Shown: positions 40,076-51,324 of the stretch, piece by piece | How the letters are laid out: each line of letters opens with the position of its first letter | Numbering within the stretch: the first letter of the stretch is position 1 | NCBI RefSeq assembly: GCF_023078275.1 | Contig: NC_062980.1 | Coordinates: 7,954,783-8,018,782 of the forward strand | Direction: 5' to 3' | DNA: 64,000 nucleotides | From: Leguminivora glycinivorella | Lineage: Eukaryota; Arthropoda; Insecta; Lepidoptera; Tortricidae | The notes under the pieces: model-generated | Seen by the model: only the letters and a program-made list of their open reading frames with translations | Told to the model about the DNA's origin: nothing | Database searches by the model: none | Made by a program: the position numbers and the translations under genes

Positions 40076-40729
40076 AATATAATGTACTTCGAGTGTTTAG
40101 TAAAATATTTAAGATTCATTCAAGAACAGGTTCTCCAACGCCGCACACTTCAGATCTAAGTTGTATTCCTTCAATGTTTATAAAAAAATAAAATATAAGA
40201 TCAATGACATACAAAACGGCTCCTGATGTAAGGGCTCACTGACTCACAATTAAATTATAACTAGTTTTTACCTCTTATAACTATAAATCACTAATCGGGG
40301 TCAAGTACAAGAGTAGAAAATTAGGGCACGGAAACACAGCGATACCGTAGCAGATATTGGGACAGCGTTCGTAGGAATCGTAGGGCCAATCTAAAGGGCA
40401 TTCCTACGGGCTTCGTAGCAATGCTACGCAATGGCTACGACGTAGCATAGTTAGTACAGGGAACATAAAACATGTTAGAACAGAAAAATTAGAAACTATT
40501 GTTTCTAAATATTATCCTCATTAAACTCTGATGTTTATATACATACCTATTTATATGTAATTATGTACAATTGTACATGTAATAAATTGGATAGGTGCCT
40601 CATTGTTTTAATATTTTCCTTAACACCATAGGGAGACGTAGGTTTTGATATACAGCTATATCGCGTTTCTGTCTCCATTTCAGTAAAAGATTTAGCGTTT
40701 GTGTGATAGAAAATTACCCTAAGTATGTA

Positions 40730-40875
40730 ACAAATCAAATTATTTTATTAAATATATTTGATTTGTTTTTTTAAGTAGTAGCACTACTATATATAAATTA
40801 TAAACTGAAATAGATACCATATACTAAAGAAAAAGCGATCAAGCCCACTAGTGGCGAAGCCGGGAATCGAACCCG
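40730..40875 (-). repeat. fragment of the tRNA-like foldback family
   Basis: The minus strand reads GGGTTCGATTCCCGGC (B-box-like) and CCACTAGTGGGC, with the TAGTGCTACTACTTAAA flank also seen at 10690-10712 and 22385-22405. Confidence 0.5.
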
Positions 40876-41878
40876 ATGTAGTTTAGAAAATTACCCGATC
40901 TAATTTTTTGTATCGCAGCTAAAATATTAAATTTAATACCTAAAACATAACAAACCTAGTAGGAGTACATTTTCAATACTAATTTAAAATTAAGTGATTC
41001 TATGTAAGGAGCGGCAATCCGCATAAATTGCATTTTCCCTCCGCCGATAAGTACGCGTTTGTGAAAACATATAATTGCAGTTGCAAAAGTTGCAATCCCT
41101 TTGTTCGTGGAAGGTATAAAAGGCATTAATCAAGGAGAGGTCTGACAAGAGGTGCATCCCAATATGGTGGGGATAATAAGGCAAATGAATGAAGAAACCG
41201 AATTTAGGAACACAAAAAACAGTATAAAATAATTAAATTAATATTGGGTTACAGAAAAGTCTGTGCAATGTTGTTTTAAGTGAACTGCCATTTTAATTAA
41301 AACCGAAATAAATTACACATATGAAAGAAAAAGTGACCAAGTCCTCTGGTGCCTGAGGCTGAATCAATACCAACAACTTCATTTTTGTAATTCCAACTTC
41401 ATTTTCGAATGTGTATACCTATCATTTGCCTATCTATTTATCTTGTGATAAGGGCATTTAGCAATGTAATCTGATGATTCGTTTTGACGAAATTTATTCG
41501 ATAAATAATTCAGGTTGGGGTCATGCAAATTAGCATATTAGGTATTTAGGTTAATTCGTATACTGTAAATATATACGTAGTATGAAAATACATCTATCTA
41601 CATACATCTATTCATTATTAGTAGATGAATGACAAAATATGACCTGTTACTTTTGGAATAATCATCGTAAACATTCGGAAAGATAGTAAATCTATTATAA
41701 CCATCTCTAAGAATAACAAGATGTAAAGTCAGAACCGGATCCCAATATACAAGACATTTCAATAACAATTACTTTGAGATTAAAGTTTTAACAGCTCTTA
41801 TAAAATAAATAATTATTTGGGAACGACAACTTACAATCATGAATGGTAACTTTTTGATGTGTCATTTTGAGAAGTAAT

Positions 41879-42485
41879 ATAATGGCCGCTGTACACATAT
41901 GGCCAACGGTTCCACCAACCCTTTTGGCCAAGCGTGTAGAGGGCTACTTGGCCGTAAGTTGGCAGTTGGCGCTTGCGCTTGCCGGCCAACCGATTGGTGT
42001 CGGTTTTTTGTCCACACATCAAAGGATCTTGGCGCCAATGGCCAACTGCGTTTACACGTTGGCGCTTCATTCAGTTGGTCGTCAGCCGTCAGAGAGGACA
42101 GTTAGTGAAATATTTACGAAAATAATAAGTTTATCTATGCCAATAATAGTGTAGATTTTAGGAAATAAAATAACCTTGCAAATGTTTAATGTATTAAAAT
42201 CCTAAAAAAGATAAATGTTCTTATACTTCTTATCATAATATTCAAAAAATTGTTAATATTTCAAATAATTTAATTTTACTACGGGGTTATTATTTTTTAA
42301 TCAAATTTTTCTGTCAACGTCTATGACCTAGAATTTCCTAGACTTTTCCATTCCACGTCCATCTTTCATGAAGAGCCAATGCCAAGTGATTGGTTCGCCA
42401 ATGTGTAAACAGCGGCTCTTATCTTGGCCAAGGGGTTTGACAAAGGGTTGGTGGAACCGTTGGCCATATGTGTACAGCGGCCATA
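41879..42485. mobile_element. 607-bp element with about 43-bp perfect inverted termini
   Basis: The left end ATGGCCGCTGTACACATATG...CCACCAACCCTTT is exactly inverse to the right end at 42443-42485. The interior has further inverted TTGGC/GCCAA-rich motifs. There is no transposase-like ORF. Perfect termini suggest a fairly recent insertion. Confidence 0.85.
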
Positions 42486-43811
42486 AGGAATTACAATACA
42501 ATACAAATCTACTTTATTGCACAACCTCAGAAATGTACATATATTTATGTATGGAACACACACATAACCTACCACCTGAATTACCTGTTTATTTACATGT
42601 TGATACGACTACTTCCTAGCTACTATTATTACTAAAATTTTTGTAACTTTTTTGTATAACGTTTAAAAAAATATTTATTAAAAACAGGTATATTTATAAA
42701 CATCAGCGGTAAGTAAATACACATAATTTAATAGAAATGTGTTGCTAAACCCGGCTTGGTTCTGTCTGCGCATGACTCATGAACAGGTCGACCAAACCTG
42801 CTACACAGCTTTCGTTTAGAGGTCGCCACAATTATTTAGTGGCTGGGTCTAGCAACCAATACTGTAGATTTTTTGCGCTGATTTTAGACGTAATAAAATA
42901 TTGAAGTCTAAAGAAGCGCACAATCAAATTTGTTCGAAGATTCGGTCGGCAGTTAGCTACATGTCTCGTTAAAAATGTTACAGAGTTACAGGTCAACGAA
43001 TGAGTGAATGAAAATATGTATGCATTTGTGCAGTGACAAAGTAACGAATTGAATGGTAATGGAATAGCTCGTGACAGGAACGACTGTATATCGACAGGTG
43101 TCACTGTTCTTGTTCACTCTGTTCATTTCATTTGTGTCAACTTTCGTGAATTGACCTGTACAATTTTTTTAACACACGTACATATATAACTTTATAATAA
43201 GACATACTTACGCTATAGAAACATATTTAAGTTATATTAAATTTGATGAATATTAATTGTTTTATAATGACGGTAACTGCAACCGACAATGTGGTAACTT
43301 TTCAATTAAAATTACACAATAAGTAGAAAATTACATACAAGTAAGTAGATATACTTAGGTACGTTTAATTAATAGCAAGTTCTGAGTCAGTACCTTCTAT
43401 TATCTAGAATAATAGTTAGAATAATATTGTGTACCATTGTACATGCATATTATAATAGCCCATGTTCTTGTTTATGTTCATAATAAAAACTTTGAAATTT
43501 TGTTCTTTTCTGTAGCATGTATTCTATAACAATGTTGCGTTAATCTGTTAGTTTTATCGACCTTAGTCCTCCTTCTCAGTATTTAAGAACTACACATGAT
43601 GTTGTTGTCAATGGTACTAAGACTTTTTGCGTTTTTATGTAAAGGGAATACTAATTTAACTGCAAGATTGTTTCATTAAGAATGTATGAAGTTATTTCGT
43701 CTAATTTAAGAATTAACAATAATTTTAGTTACGAAAAATTACATTCTATTTTAAGCAGTATCACAAGATTATGCAATTATCACTCGGTCATGAAACATAT
43801 TTTTTGCATCA
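42486..43811. other. AT-rich stretch, no gene seen
   Basis: Apart from a LINE-tail-like TACTTTATTGCACAACC at about 42510, I see no gene or structured repeat. The open frames on either strand are short and AT-biased. Confidence 0.5.
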
Positions 43812-44296
43812 TTTTTAGGGTTCCGTAGTCATCTAGGAACCCTTATAGTTTCGCCATGTCTGTCTGTCCGTCCGTTCGTCCGCGGATAATCTCAGTGACC
43901 GTTGGGTCTAGAAAGCTGAAATTTGGTACCTATATGTATATCAATCACGCCGGCAAAGTGCAAAAATAAAAAGTGGAAAAAAGTGTTTTATTAGGGTACC
44001 CCCCTACCTACACGTAATGTGGGGAGTGATTTTGTTTTTCATTTCAATCCTAACGTATGATATATTGTTGGATAGGTATTTAAAAATAAGGGTTTATTAA
44101 AATCATTTTTTGATAATGCTCATATTTTCGGAAATAATCGCTCCTAAAGTAAAAAATCACAAAAGTAGATCTTTATAAAACCTTTCTAGGAAAATTATTT
44201 TTAACTTGATAGGTTGAACAGTTTTTGAAAAAAATACGGGAAACTACGGAACCCTACACTGAGCATGGCCCGACACACTCTTGGCCGGGTTTTTTC
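43812..44296 (+). mobile_element. AGGGTTCCGTAG element, copy 3 (+)
   Basis: Same order of motifs as 26320-26885 but about 80 bases shorter: GTTCCGTAGTCATCTAGGAA, GGTACCCCCCTACCTACACG, GGAAACTACGGAACCCTACA. Confidence 0.8.
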
Positions 44297-46460
44297 ATCT
44301 CATCTAGAATAAACGGCAAAAATGACGAAATAGAGTTATAAAAGATCTCTTTTAGTCATTATTTTATTCCACTGTACGCACCTAGCATAAAATAAACATT
44401 TCATTACTAGTACTTAACAATTAAATTTACAGCTTCATAAGGTTAATACAAGGATTAAAAAGCCATTCCCCCTACACCTGCTTTTTCAATTAGATATCTT
44501 TTAACGGAAACAACCATGCAAGTGGAAGGTGTGAAGGAATAAAAAAAAACATATTTCTCCAGCGAGTGGTGCGCATGTAAAATATCTTCAGCGCGTGAGT
44601 CAGGTGTCGTTCACCCGGGCGAACGTTCGCGTCACCACAATACCTAGTCCGCCATTACATTTCACGCCATTTTTTATCATCTCCTCCTTTGAGATGAAAG
44701 TGGACGACCGCATGAGAACATTTCTAGCGAGACACACCTAATAGCTGGCTATGTTAGCAGCGATTTTGACAATCTTGCCGGTGCACATGTTGTTTTAAAC
44801 TTTGACGAAAAAGTTAAATTTGTTTATCGCTTGCACGGATGAGGCGATTAATGGTGCTCTATTCTCCTCTGTAAGGAATATAAATAATTTTACACAGTGC
44901 AGCGGTTAATCTGGCTTGCCTCGTTATGGTTTGATTTGAATTATGATTTGATTGAAATGAGCGCGAAGAAACGACAGGCATAGAGGCGGCATATCTTTTG
45001 TTTTTTCCCCCTTCTCATTGTTAATAAAGTTCAATTTAATTCTTATTATTTTTATTTCCAAGTTTATTTATTGTAAGTTGTATTGTTTGTTTTTCAATAA
45101 TTAAATAGATTAATTACCTACAATACATATACATATAAAAAAACTTAATTCTAAGAAACTCAAATTAGTCAAACTCTAATTACAAGCAGATTAGGTATAA
45201 TGCTTCATTATTTTTTTTATTTTTTCTAAATTTAGAAATATTAATTTTCCTTACTAACTCTAGAAAATAATTTCTGGTGAGGCACGTAGGTAACAAGAGT
45301 GCAACAATCATTGTGAATAAGCACATTTTATATCTACAAATTTATCGGAAGAGCAATACTGTAGCGCGACTAATGTAATAAAATGAATATTGTTGTTTTA
45401 ACGAAACTATTTTTTGACGAGTATAATAATTAAATGCATATTGTAATTTAAAACCATTAAGCTTAGAAGAGAATTGTGCACTGATTGAGTTCAAGTACCT
45501 ACGAGGAGTACGAGGTTCAAGGGAGTATTTTTTTGCACTTATAAATTTGTATAAAGTACCTAGTGAAGTAAACAAATACAAGTGTTTACTTCACATGCAT
45601 ATTTTTATACATTCAAGTATTTAATTATTATTAATAATAATTCGATAAAAAAATTTAACAGCAGAACACAATAAATATATAGCTGAATAGGCAACTTAAC
45701 TGTACTTAAAATAAAATATTTTATACCATGCACGAAATAAAGCACCAGACAATTATAAGAAAAACAGGGAAAAAAGTTATTTTAACTCCAAATTATATTT
45801 TATAAATCAGATAGAAATATATAAAGTAAATCATTTGACCGTGACGTCACTCAATTCAATTTCATTTAATTCCATATTAGCAAGTCGTTCAAAATCGTTT
45901 TAGACAGTTCTTAAAAAGAAGCTGATTTGACTAGGAGGAAAGTAGCCTATTATTAACCGAAATACTTAAATCGACGGATATTTTCAGTAGTTTTAATCCG
46001 ACACCTCGAATATTTTACATCTTAATATGTCTTATTTTAGTAATTTAGACTAAAATATGTGAACCTATATTGTTAAAGATCATTTTTATATATTTATATT
46101 TATTTTATATTTATTTATTTCCCATATAGGTATGCAAGATACACTTATGTCCGTCAGGTTTTTCCATACAACTAAAACAACTGTTATTACTTACTAATAA
46201 CTACTAATACTTATTACTAGTACACTAATGCCTATTTATTCTAAAGTTACAATTTTGCAATTCACCCAAACAAGTTTGTCCTTCAAATAGTCTGACACAT
46301 TATAGTAAGATCTTTCAGTTAATCGTGCTTTTACAACTGTTTTGAAAGTTTTGTCTGGTAAGTCTGTAATGTGACTAGGTATCTTATTGTAATAATGTAT
46401 CGATGGGCCTATTTATTACGATTATAATACAATTACATATCTCTACATATATTATAGTCG
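44297..46460. other. AT-rich stretch, nothing recognised
   Basis: No open frame with a domain, no clear inverted termini. A palindromic TGACGTCA lies at 45842-45849. The GC-richer patch near 44550-44660 has no interpretable feature. Confidence 0.5.
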
Positions 46461-46710
46461 TGCCTATCTGCCAGTCACTTTACTTTTATTGTACCAAAGT
46501 AACCGCCGAATTTCATGCGTAGGTACGTAATAGAGCCTTGGTTATAATTGTGAATGAATATGTATTAGATGTGCATCCGGGAACGATGATTCAGCTTCGG
46601 CGCCGGCGCAGGCTTACCGGCTTGCGAAATTTCCTGCTTATTGAAATGCTTCCCAAGCAAATACGTTTACACATGGTGGGTAGATCAGATTCAGCAGAAA
46701 TTCCAGACAT

Positions 46711-46742
46711 TCACCTCCTTATGTTATCCCGGCATTTGCCTG
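46711..46742 (-). mobile_element. SINE 3' end remnant
   Basis: The minus strand reads GGCAAATGCCGGGATAACAT, then AAGGAGGTGAATG, matching the 3' end of the SINE at 60126-60452. Confidence 0.5.
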
Positions 46743-47455
46743 ATGTCCGCCTTCACAATTAATCCTAAGATTTGGAGTAGGTATTATTTTTCGAAAGCTA
46801 CTTCTAAAATCCAGACATAGGTACATATTAAAATAAAAGGAATCAGGAGAGTTTGTTAGACTGTTCATATAACTATACTAAACCCGTTTTGAATTTTAAT
46901 TTAATAACTATATTTTATCAGTTTTATCACGTGTTAAACTAGTCTAGACTATAAGAACCTATTAACTTCGCTTAATTAAGTGTAAAATCGATCTAGAATA
47001 CTACTTTTATCGTGTAAGGACATTAATGGCTTAGCATCTTAGCAACCATAAATATGCAAGTTTATTTTAATAATATTGATAACAGATATAAATTAAAATA
47101 CCCTTATATTACGTTTAATATGACATTTTAGATTGATTGATGGAACTAGTTTACTTTATTCTTGCAGAAATAGCGCTTACCTATTAACATGGTTATTCAG
47201 TGATCCCTGAAATTGTTTCGATCTGAATTTACTAGACACAATATTTACAATGTAAGTCAATTGAATACGAACGATATATTAAGCAAAACATATAATTATC
47301 AAAAAAATCTTACACAAAATTACATACTTATCGCCACGACGACACAAAACATTATCATGACTGTCATGACAATGGGTTGTGTTATTTTAAAATTACTTCT
47401 TTGGTTCTACATGACTACTGAAAAATAATCACTGTTTAAAGATTCTAATTGAACT

Positions 47456-47639
47456 CACTCACTAGATGGGAAACGTTAACCTCTCGCCTATATAAGGCGC
47501 GCTTCCGTCGCCGCCGCGCATAAGGAGTCCCGGCGCGTGAGGGACCGATTCAATCGGATGAATTTTGTATGCTGCTACAATACGTCAATACCTACGTTTG
47601 AATAAAATTGATTTGATTACACGAGTTACTGCTGCTTTC
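47456..47639 (+). mobile_element. candidate solo LTR-like or retroposed promoter segment
   Basis: A 184-base segment bounded by the 9-bp direct repeat AATTGAACT (47447-47455 and 47640-47648). Inside are CTATATAAGG (TATA box), a CpG-rich stretch (GGCGCGCTTCCGTCGCCGCC) and AATAAA near 47601. TATA and polyA signal in this order suggest a short LTR. The ends are not TG...CA, so the class is uncertain. Confidence 0.35.
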
Positions 47640-47756
47640 AATTGAACTAGACTGAATGAGATTACCTGTCAAATTGTACATACATATTTATTAAATACGG
47701 TTTTAGTTTTATTTAATTTCAAATTTAGTTTTGTTCGCTTTCTTTTAATTCCTTAA

Positions 47757-47852
47757 ATACTAAGAGTGGCAATGTAATTTGAGCAGTTTCATGTGCCCTG
47801 CCAACCCCTTATGGGGATACAGGCGTCAGTATATGTATGTATTTTAAATGGT
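47757..47852 (+). mobile_element. 5'-truncated copy of the retroposon at 35165
   Basis: AAGAGTGGCAATGTAATTTG to GGATACAGGCGTCAGTATAT; more diverged than the copy at 39969. Confidence 0.6.
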
Positions 47853-47912
47853 CTAGAATCGTAGAGCGTATTAGTGTGATGTAACCAAAAAGCTAAATAC
47901 ATAACGACATAC

Positions 47913-47993
47913 CCTTTGACCAAACGCAGCAGATGTTAATAATTTTGATACTGACATCTCATATTTACACTTCCACAAATCCTTTGGTAATAC
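47913..47993 (-). CDS. isolated well-formed 27-codon exon of an unidentified minus-strand gene
   Basis: On the minus strand the acceptor TTTCTTTGTTTTTCAG precedes 81 bases with only one open frame, followed by donor AGG/GTATGT. The frame, phase 0 at both ends, reads VLPKDLWKCKYEMSVSKLLT, then SAAFGQR. Signal quality and whole-codon length favour a genuine exon. I do not recognise the family, and its partner exons were not found. Confidence 0.4.
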
Positions 47994-48459
47994 CTGAAAA
48001 ACAAAGAAAATACTTATATCAGTTACTTAAACTCGAGTTAAACATATACTAATAAATAAGTCTTTAATTTTATTGTCATTAAGAGGTTAAATTCTTTAAA
48101 AAAAAAATTGTCGTTAAAGATTGATTCGATTTATCAATATCATAAAATCAATGATTACATTTTTATTTTAAAATATAAAATAAACTTTTAACATGCAATA
48201 TTTACTTCTCTATGAAATGAAGTATGCCTATGACTTATCCAGGAAAATTGTCAAGCAAACAGTGTCCATAAAGTAAAGTGTAAATTGAATCGGAAGCTAA
48301 ACGAGCATGATGTCACCTGCCAATGTGATTCAAAACGTGTTTTTCGTCCTTATTCATTGAGTGATGAATTGATGATTGCTACCCGGCTCATAGGGCTGAA
48401 TAGAATTCTTTGTATAATTATTTACAATTGTTCATGATTCCGATTTATGAAAGGAAACT

Positions 48460-48617
48460 ATGGAAACGGATTATATCGCGTATAATAAATTTACAATACA
48501 TCCCGACGTTTCGAACACATTACAGCGTTCGTGGTCAACGGGTGGCGAACGCTGTAAAGTGTTTGAAACGTCGGGGTGTATTGTAAATTCTTTATACGCG
48601 ATATAATCGGTTTCCAT
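48460..48617. mobile_element. foldback element (ATGGAAACGGATTATATCGC arms)
   Basis: Long inverted arms (about 70 bases, few mismatches) include CCCGACGTTTCGAACAC and its inverse, around a short GTGGTCAACGGGTGG loop. The centre is shared with the MITE at 17128-17313. Confidence 0.75.
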
Positions 48618-48920
48618 TGTTTTATTTCATGAGTAACTATAGCGCTAACCGAAGAAAATATTATTATTCATATTTTGTTTCGTACATCTTTGGATGTAAA
48701 CGAAACTGGATTGAATTATGTGGTAAGTACTTCAATCATTTATCAAATAATATAACAGAAATAATTTTATATACTTTTAGTGTCATAGAATAGAACAATA
48801 TAGAGGTATAATTATGTATGTACCTACTACCTAGTTTGATACTTGAGCGAGTAACTTATGTAAGATGTGGATTAATGTGGAAATCATTTAAAATGAATAT
48901 AAAGTAATAGTACATTACGA

Positions 48921-49300
48921 TACAAGTGCGTAAAAAAGGAAGTGCGCAACGAGTGGCGATATATTAAAACACGACCGAAGGGAGTGTTTTAAATCGACAC
49001 GAGTTACGAATTTCCTTTTCGCACGTGTGTCGTACGACGTTTTTCAGTACAGGCCCCGTAGCCGAATGGCATTTCTCCGACGCCAAACGAAAGCGATACG
49101 CCGCTGGCTCTGTCGCGCCAATACGCAAGCGCGATAGAGATAGATATCTACTAGCGCTTCGTTTCGTGAGCGTTTCGTGAGCGATTGTGCCATTCGGCTA
49201 GCCACCCAGATGAGCCTCCGAAGTTTCGACCTGGCATATAATGAACGACTTCTCGAACTAGTGCGTAAAAAAACGACCATCTGTACTGAAAAATATATTT
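48921..49300 (+). mobile_element. repeat with GTGCGTAAAAAA ends, split by a MITE
   Basis: The left part GTGCGTAAAAAAGGAAGTGC...ACGAGTTACGAATTTCC matches 4735-4830. The right part after the MITE ends CTAGTGCGTAAAAAAACGACC. The MITE at 49059-49200 interrupts it after TTTTTCAGTACA. Confidence 0.55.
49059..49200 (+). mobile_element. 142-bp MITE with TAGCCGAATGGCA termini, copy 1
   Basis: Starts TAGCCGAATGGCA and ends TGCCATTCGGCTA, perfect 13-bp inverted termini. Nearly identical to 51719-51860 but in the opposite orientation. The outer bases CAGGCCCCG and GCCACCCA are shared too, so the true element is about 160 bases. Confidence 0.88.
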
Positions 49301-49350
49301 TCTGTTGGTAGTAGTTTTGATTGTATACCTAGTTACCTACTTATACAACC

Positions 49351-49600
49351 TGTTTTTATTGAATTCCGTTAACTTTAAGGGAAGGTTCTTTAGATCAAAT
49401 ACAATTAATTTCTCTAAGAAACTAGCGTCTTAACTCTTACGGTTATCGAGTTATTAAAAAAATAAAGATAATTATACTGAACACGTATGTAACAACCTTT
49501 ACCAATTCCTAATGTTATTTGTTTTGACATGTGCCGTCATTCACTTGACACTAACTTGAATGTTATTCTTAAGGGTCTCTCACAATAATAAATTCATTTA
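49351..49600 (+). mobile_element. dispersed repeat, copy 2 of the family at 27665
   Basis: Begins TGTTTTTATTGAATTCCG and ends CACAATAATAAATTCATTTA; same order of motifs as the 27665 copy, with private indels. Confidence 0.7.
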
Positions 49601-50120
49601 TTATGTGTGAAAATGATGAAATATTTTTTTTTGTTAATTTAACTAAATGTGATATACAGGGTGGTTCCTGATAATTAACCTAGCTACGTGTCGAATTTAA
49701 CGGAAAACAAAAACAACACGGTGTAGGAAAAACTCAGTGAACAGGTCAGTAGTTGATAGTTTTATTCTTAATTAAGCCACAATTTAGTTTAACCGTACCG
49801 TGTTGTGATATGAAAGTAGGTATATTAAAACCATCAGCATACTAGCACATATTAATTATAAACACACTGCCATTGAATCAAAAGTATGAAGGATCCTTTC
49901 AACACCATCAGTGGAACACAGCTGTATTCTGATTCAAGCATAACATTTAAGGTCAATGAACTTTTCGAGCATCTAAATCTTCTATCTCATCGTGAACACT
50001 TCTATGGTTTACCGCGAGCTCACACAACGATTGCACATAGCTATGTGTTGTATAACCGATTATGATAGTGTGTGTGCGTCACGTTATCGCCGCGATAGTG
50101 GTGTGGTGTCACAAGCCGCG

Positions 50121-50138
50121 TGACGTCATCGTCAGCTG
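50121..50138. promoter_or_regulatory. CRE plus E-box cluster 1
   Basis: TGACGTCA (50121-50128), four bases, then CAGCTG (50133-50138), in a locally GC-rich segment that also has GCCCGCCATTTT. Confidence 0.35.
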
Positions 50139-50768
50139 TGCCCGCCATTTTTACCAAAGGCTTGCCAGGGGGTTATCAGAGCCCACTTTGTAACGGATGT
50201 AGGCACAAAAGTAATGTTACAGCAACAGGTGAAAGGCATAAGTAGTCCATTTATATTTCATTAAATGCCATTCTACTTGATTACGTGATCCATTTTATAA
50301 GAGTACCCTCTATTGCATTTCAGAGTATATGAAAGTAGATAATATGATATAGGCACAATGTTATAATCCTATTTTATCAAACTACATAGCTACATACCTA
50401 ACCTACTTCATTAGGAAACTTATTCAGTCATGTAAGAGTACCCACTGCTACCTGAGAGCGAGCATCTACATAAATAGGCTGAAAACTGCTTACGAAGTAA
50501 CGATCTTACAAAAAAATTGCCAGATGAGTTACATCCGATCTAAGTACCATGCATGTCTTGAATTGCTTCCTGTCATCATTAGTTTACCTACCGTGCTCAC
50601 AGAAGTAACTTTGTCCATTCTTTGAGAAATTCAATTGCATCAAAGGAAAATAACCTAAAACCATCGATTTAAACTTCCCTAGTTTAGATCGATGCCTAAA
50701 ACTGACATTGCGCTGTCCACTGCCGTACGTGTACATTTAGAAATCAATCTGACAGTTCCGGCGGCGAG

Positions 50769-50791
50769 CACGTGACGTCACGGCCCAGCTG
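50769..50791. promoter_or_regulatory. CRE plus E-box cluster 2
   Basis: CACGTG (50769-50774) overlaps TGACGTCA (50773-50780), then five bases and CAGCTG (50786-50791). Same CRE/CAGCTG order and spacing as the cluster 650 bases upstream. Inferred enhancer or promoter-proximal element; target gene unknown. Confidence 0.38.
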
Positions 50792-51324
50792 TTCGGAACA
50801 GGTTCCCCGCATTCCTGAGGGACGCCAACGGCCGCATTCCAAGCCACGCTCCCATGTGATCCGGTAGCCAAAACACTAACATGGACTCTCTTGCATCATT
50901 GTGGCAAATTATTGGGATAATAGCGCAATCTCATATGTTCCGGTGTCCAAAATGTTTAGACGTGTGTTAGTGAGAAGGTCGTGTCAAAACCATTAGGGTA
51001 ATTATGAGGACTTGTGATGAGTGGAGACTTTGGTGTGTGATAAATGCCTAGCGGGACGCAACCTGGTCAAAACAAGGTATAAAAGCTAGTCACTGTTGTT
51101 TAACTACTATACAGATTAAACTAAGTTACTATTGTTTGTTGTTGGGTTACTGTTGTTTACCTACTATACAGATTAAATCGTTATATCAAAAAGGAAATTA
51201 ACTGATATAATTATGATATGAGTAGATATATATATATATGTATGTACCTAAGTAACTCTGGCAGATCAATGTTAATATTCATTCTACAGGGAGAAACATG
51301 GGTCGTAACGTAAACATCTTGTCA

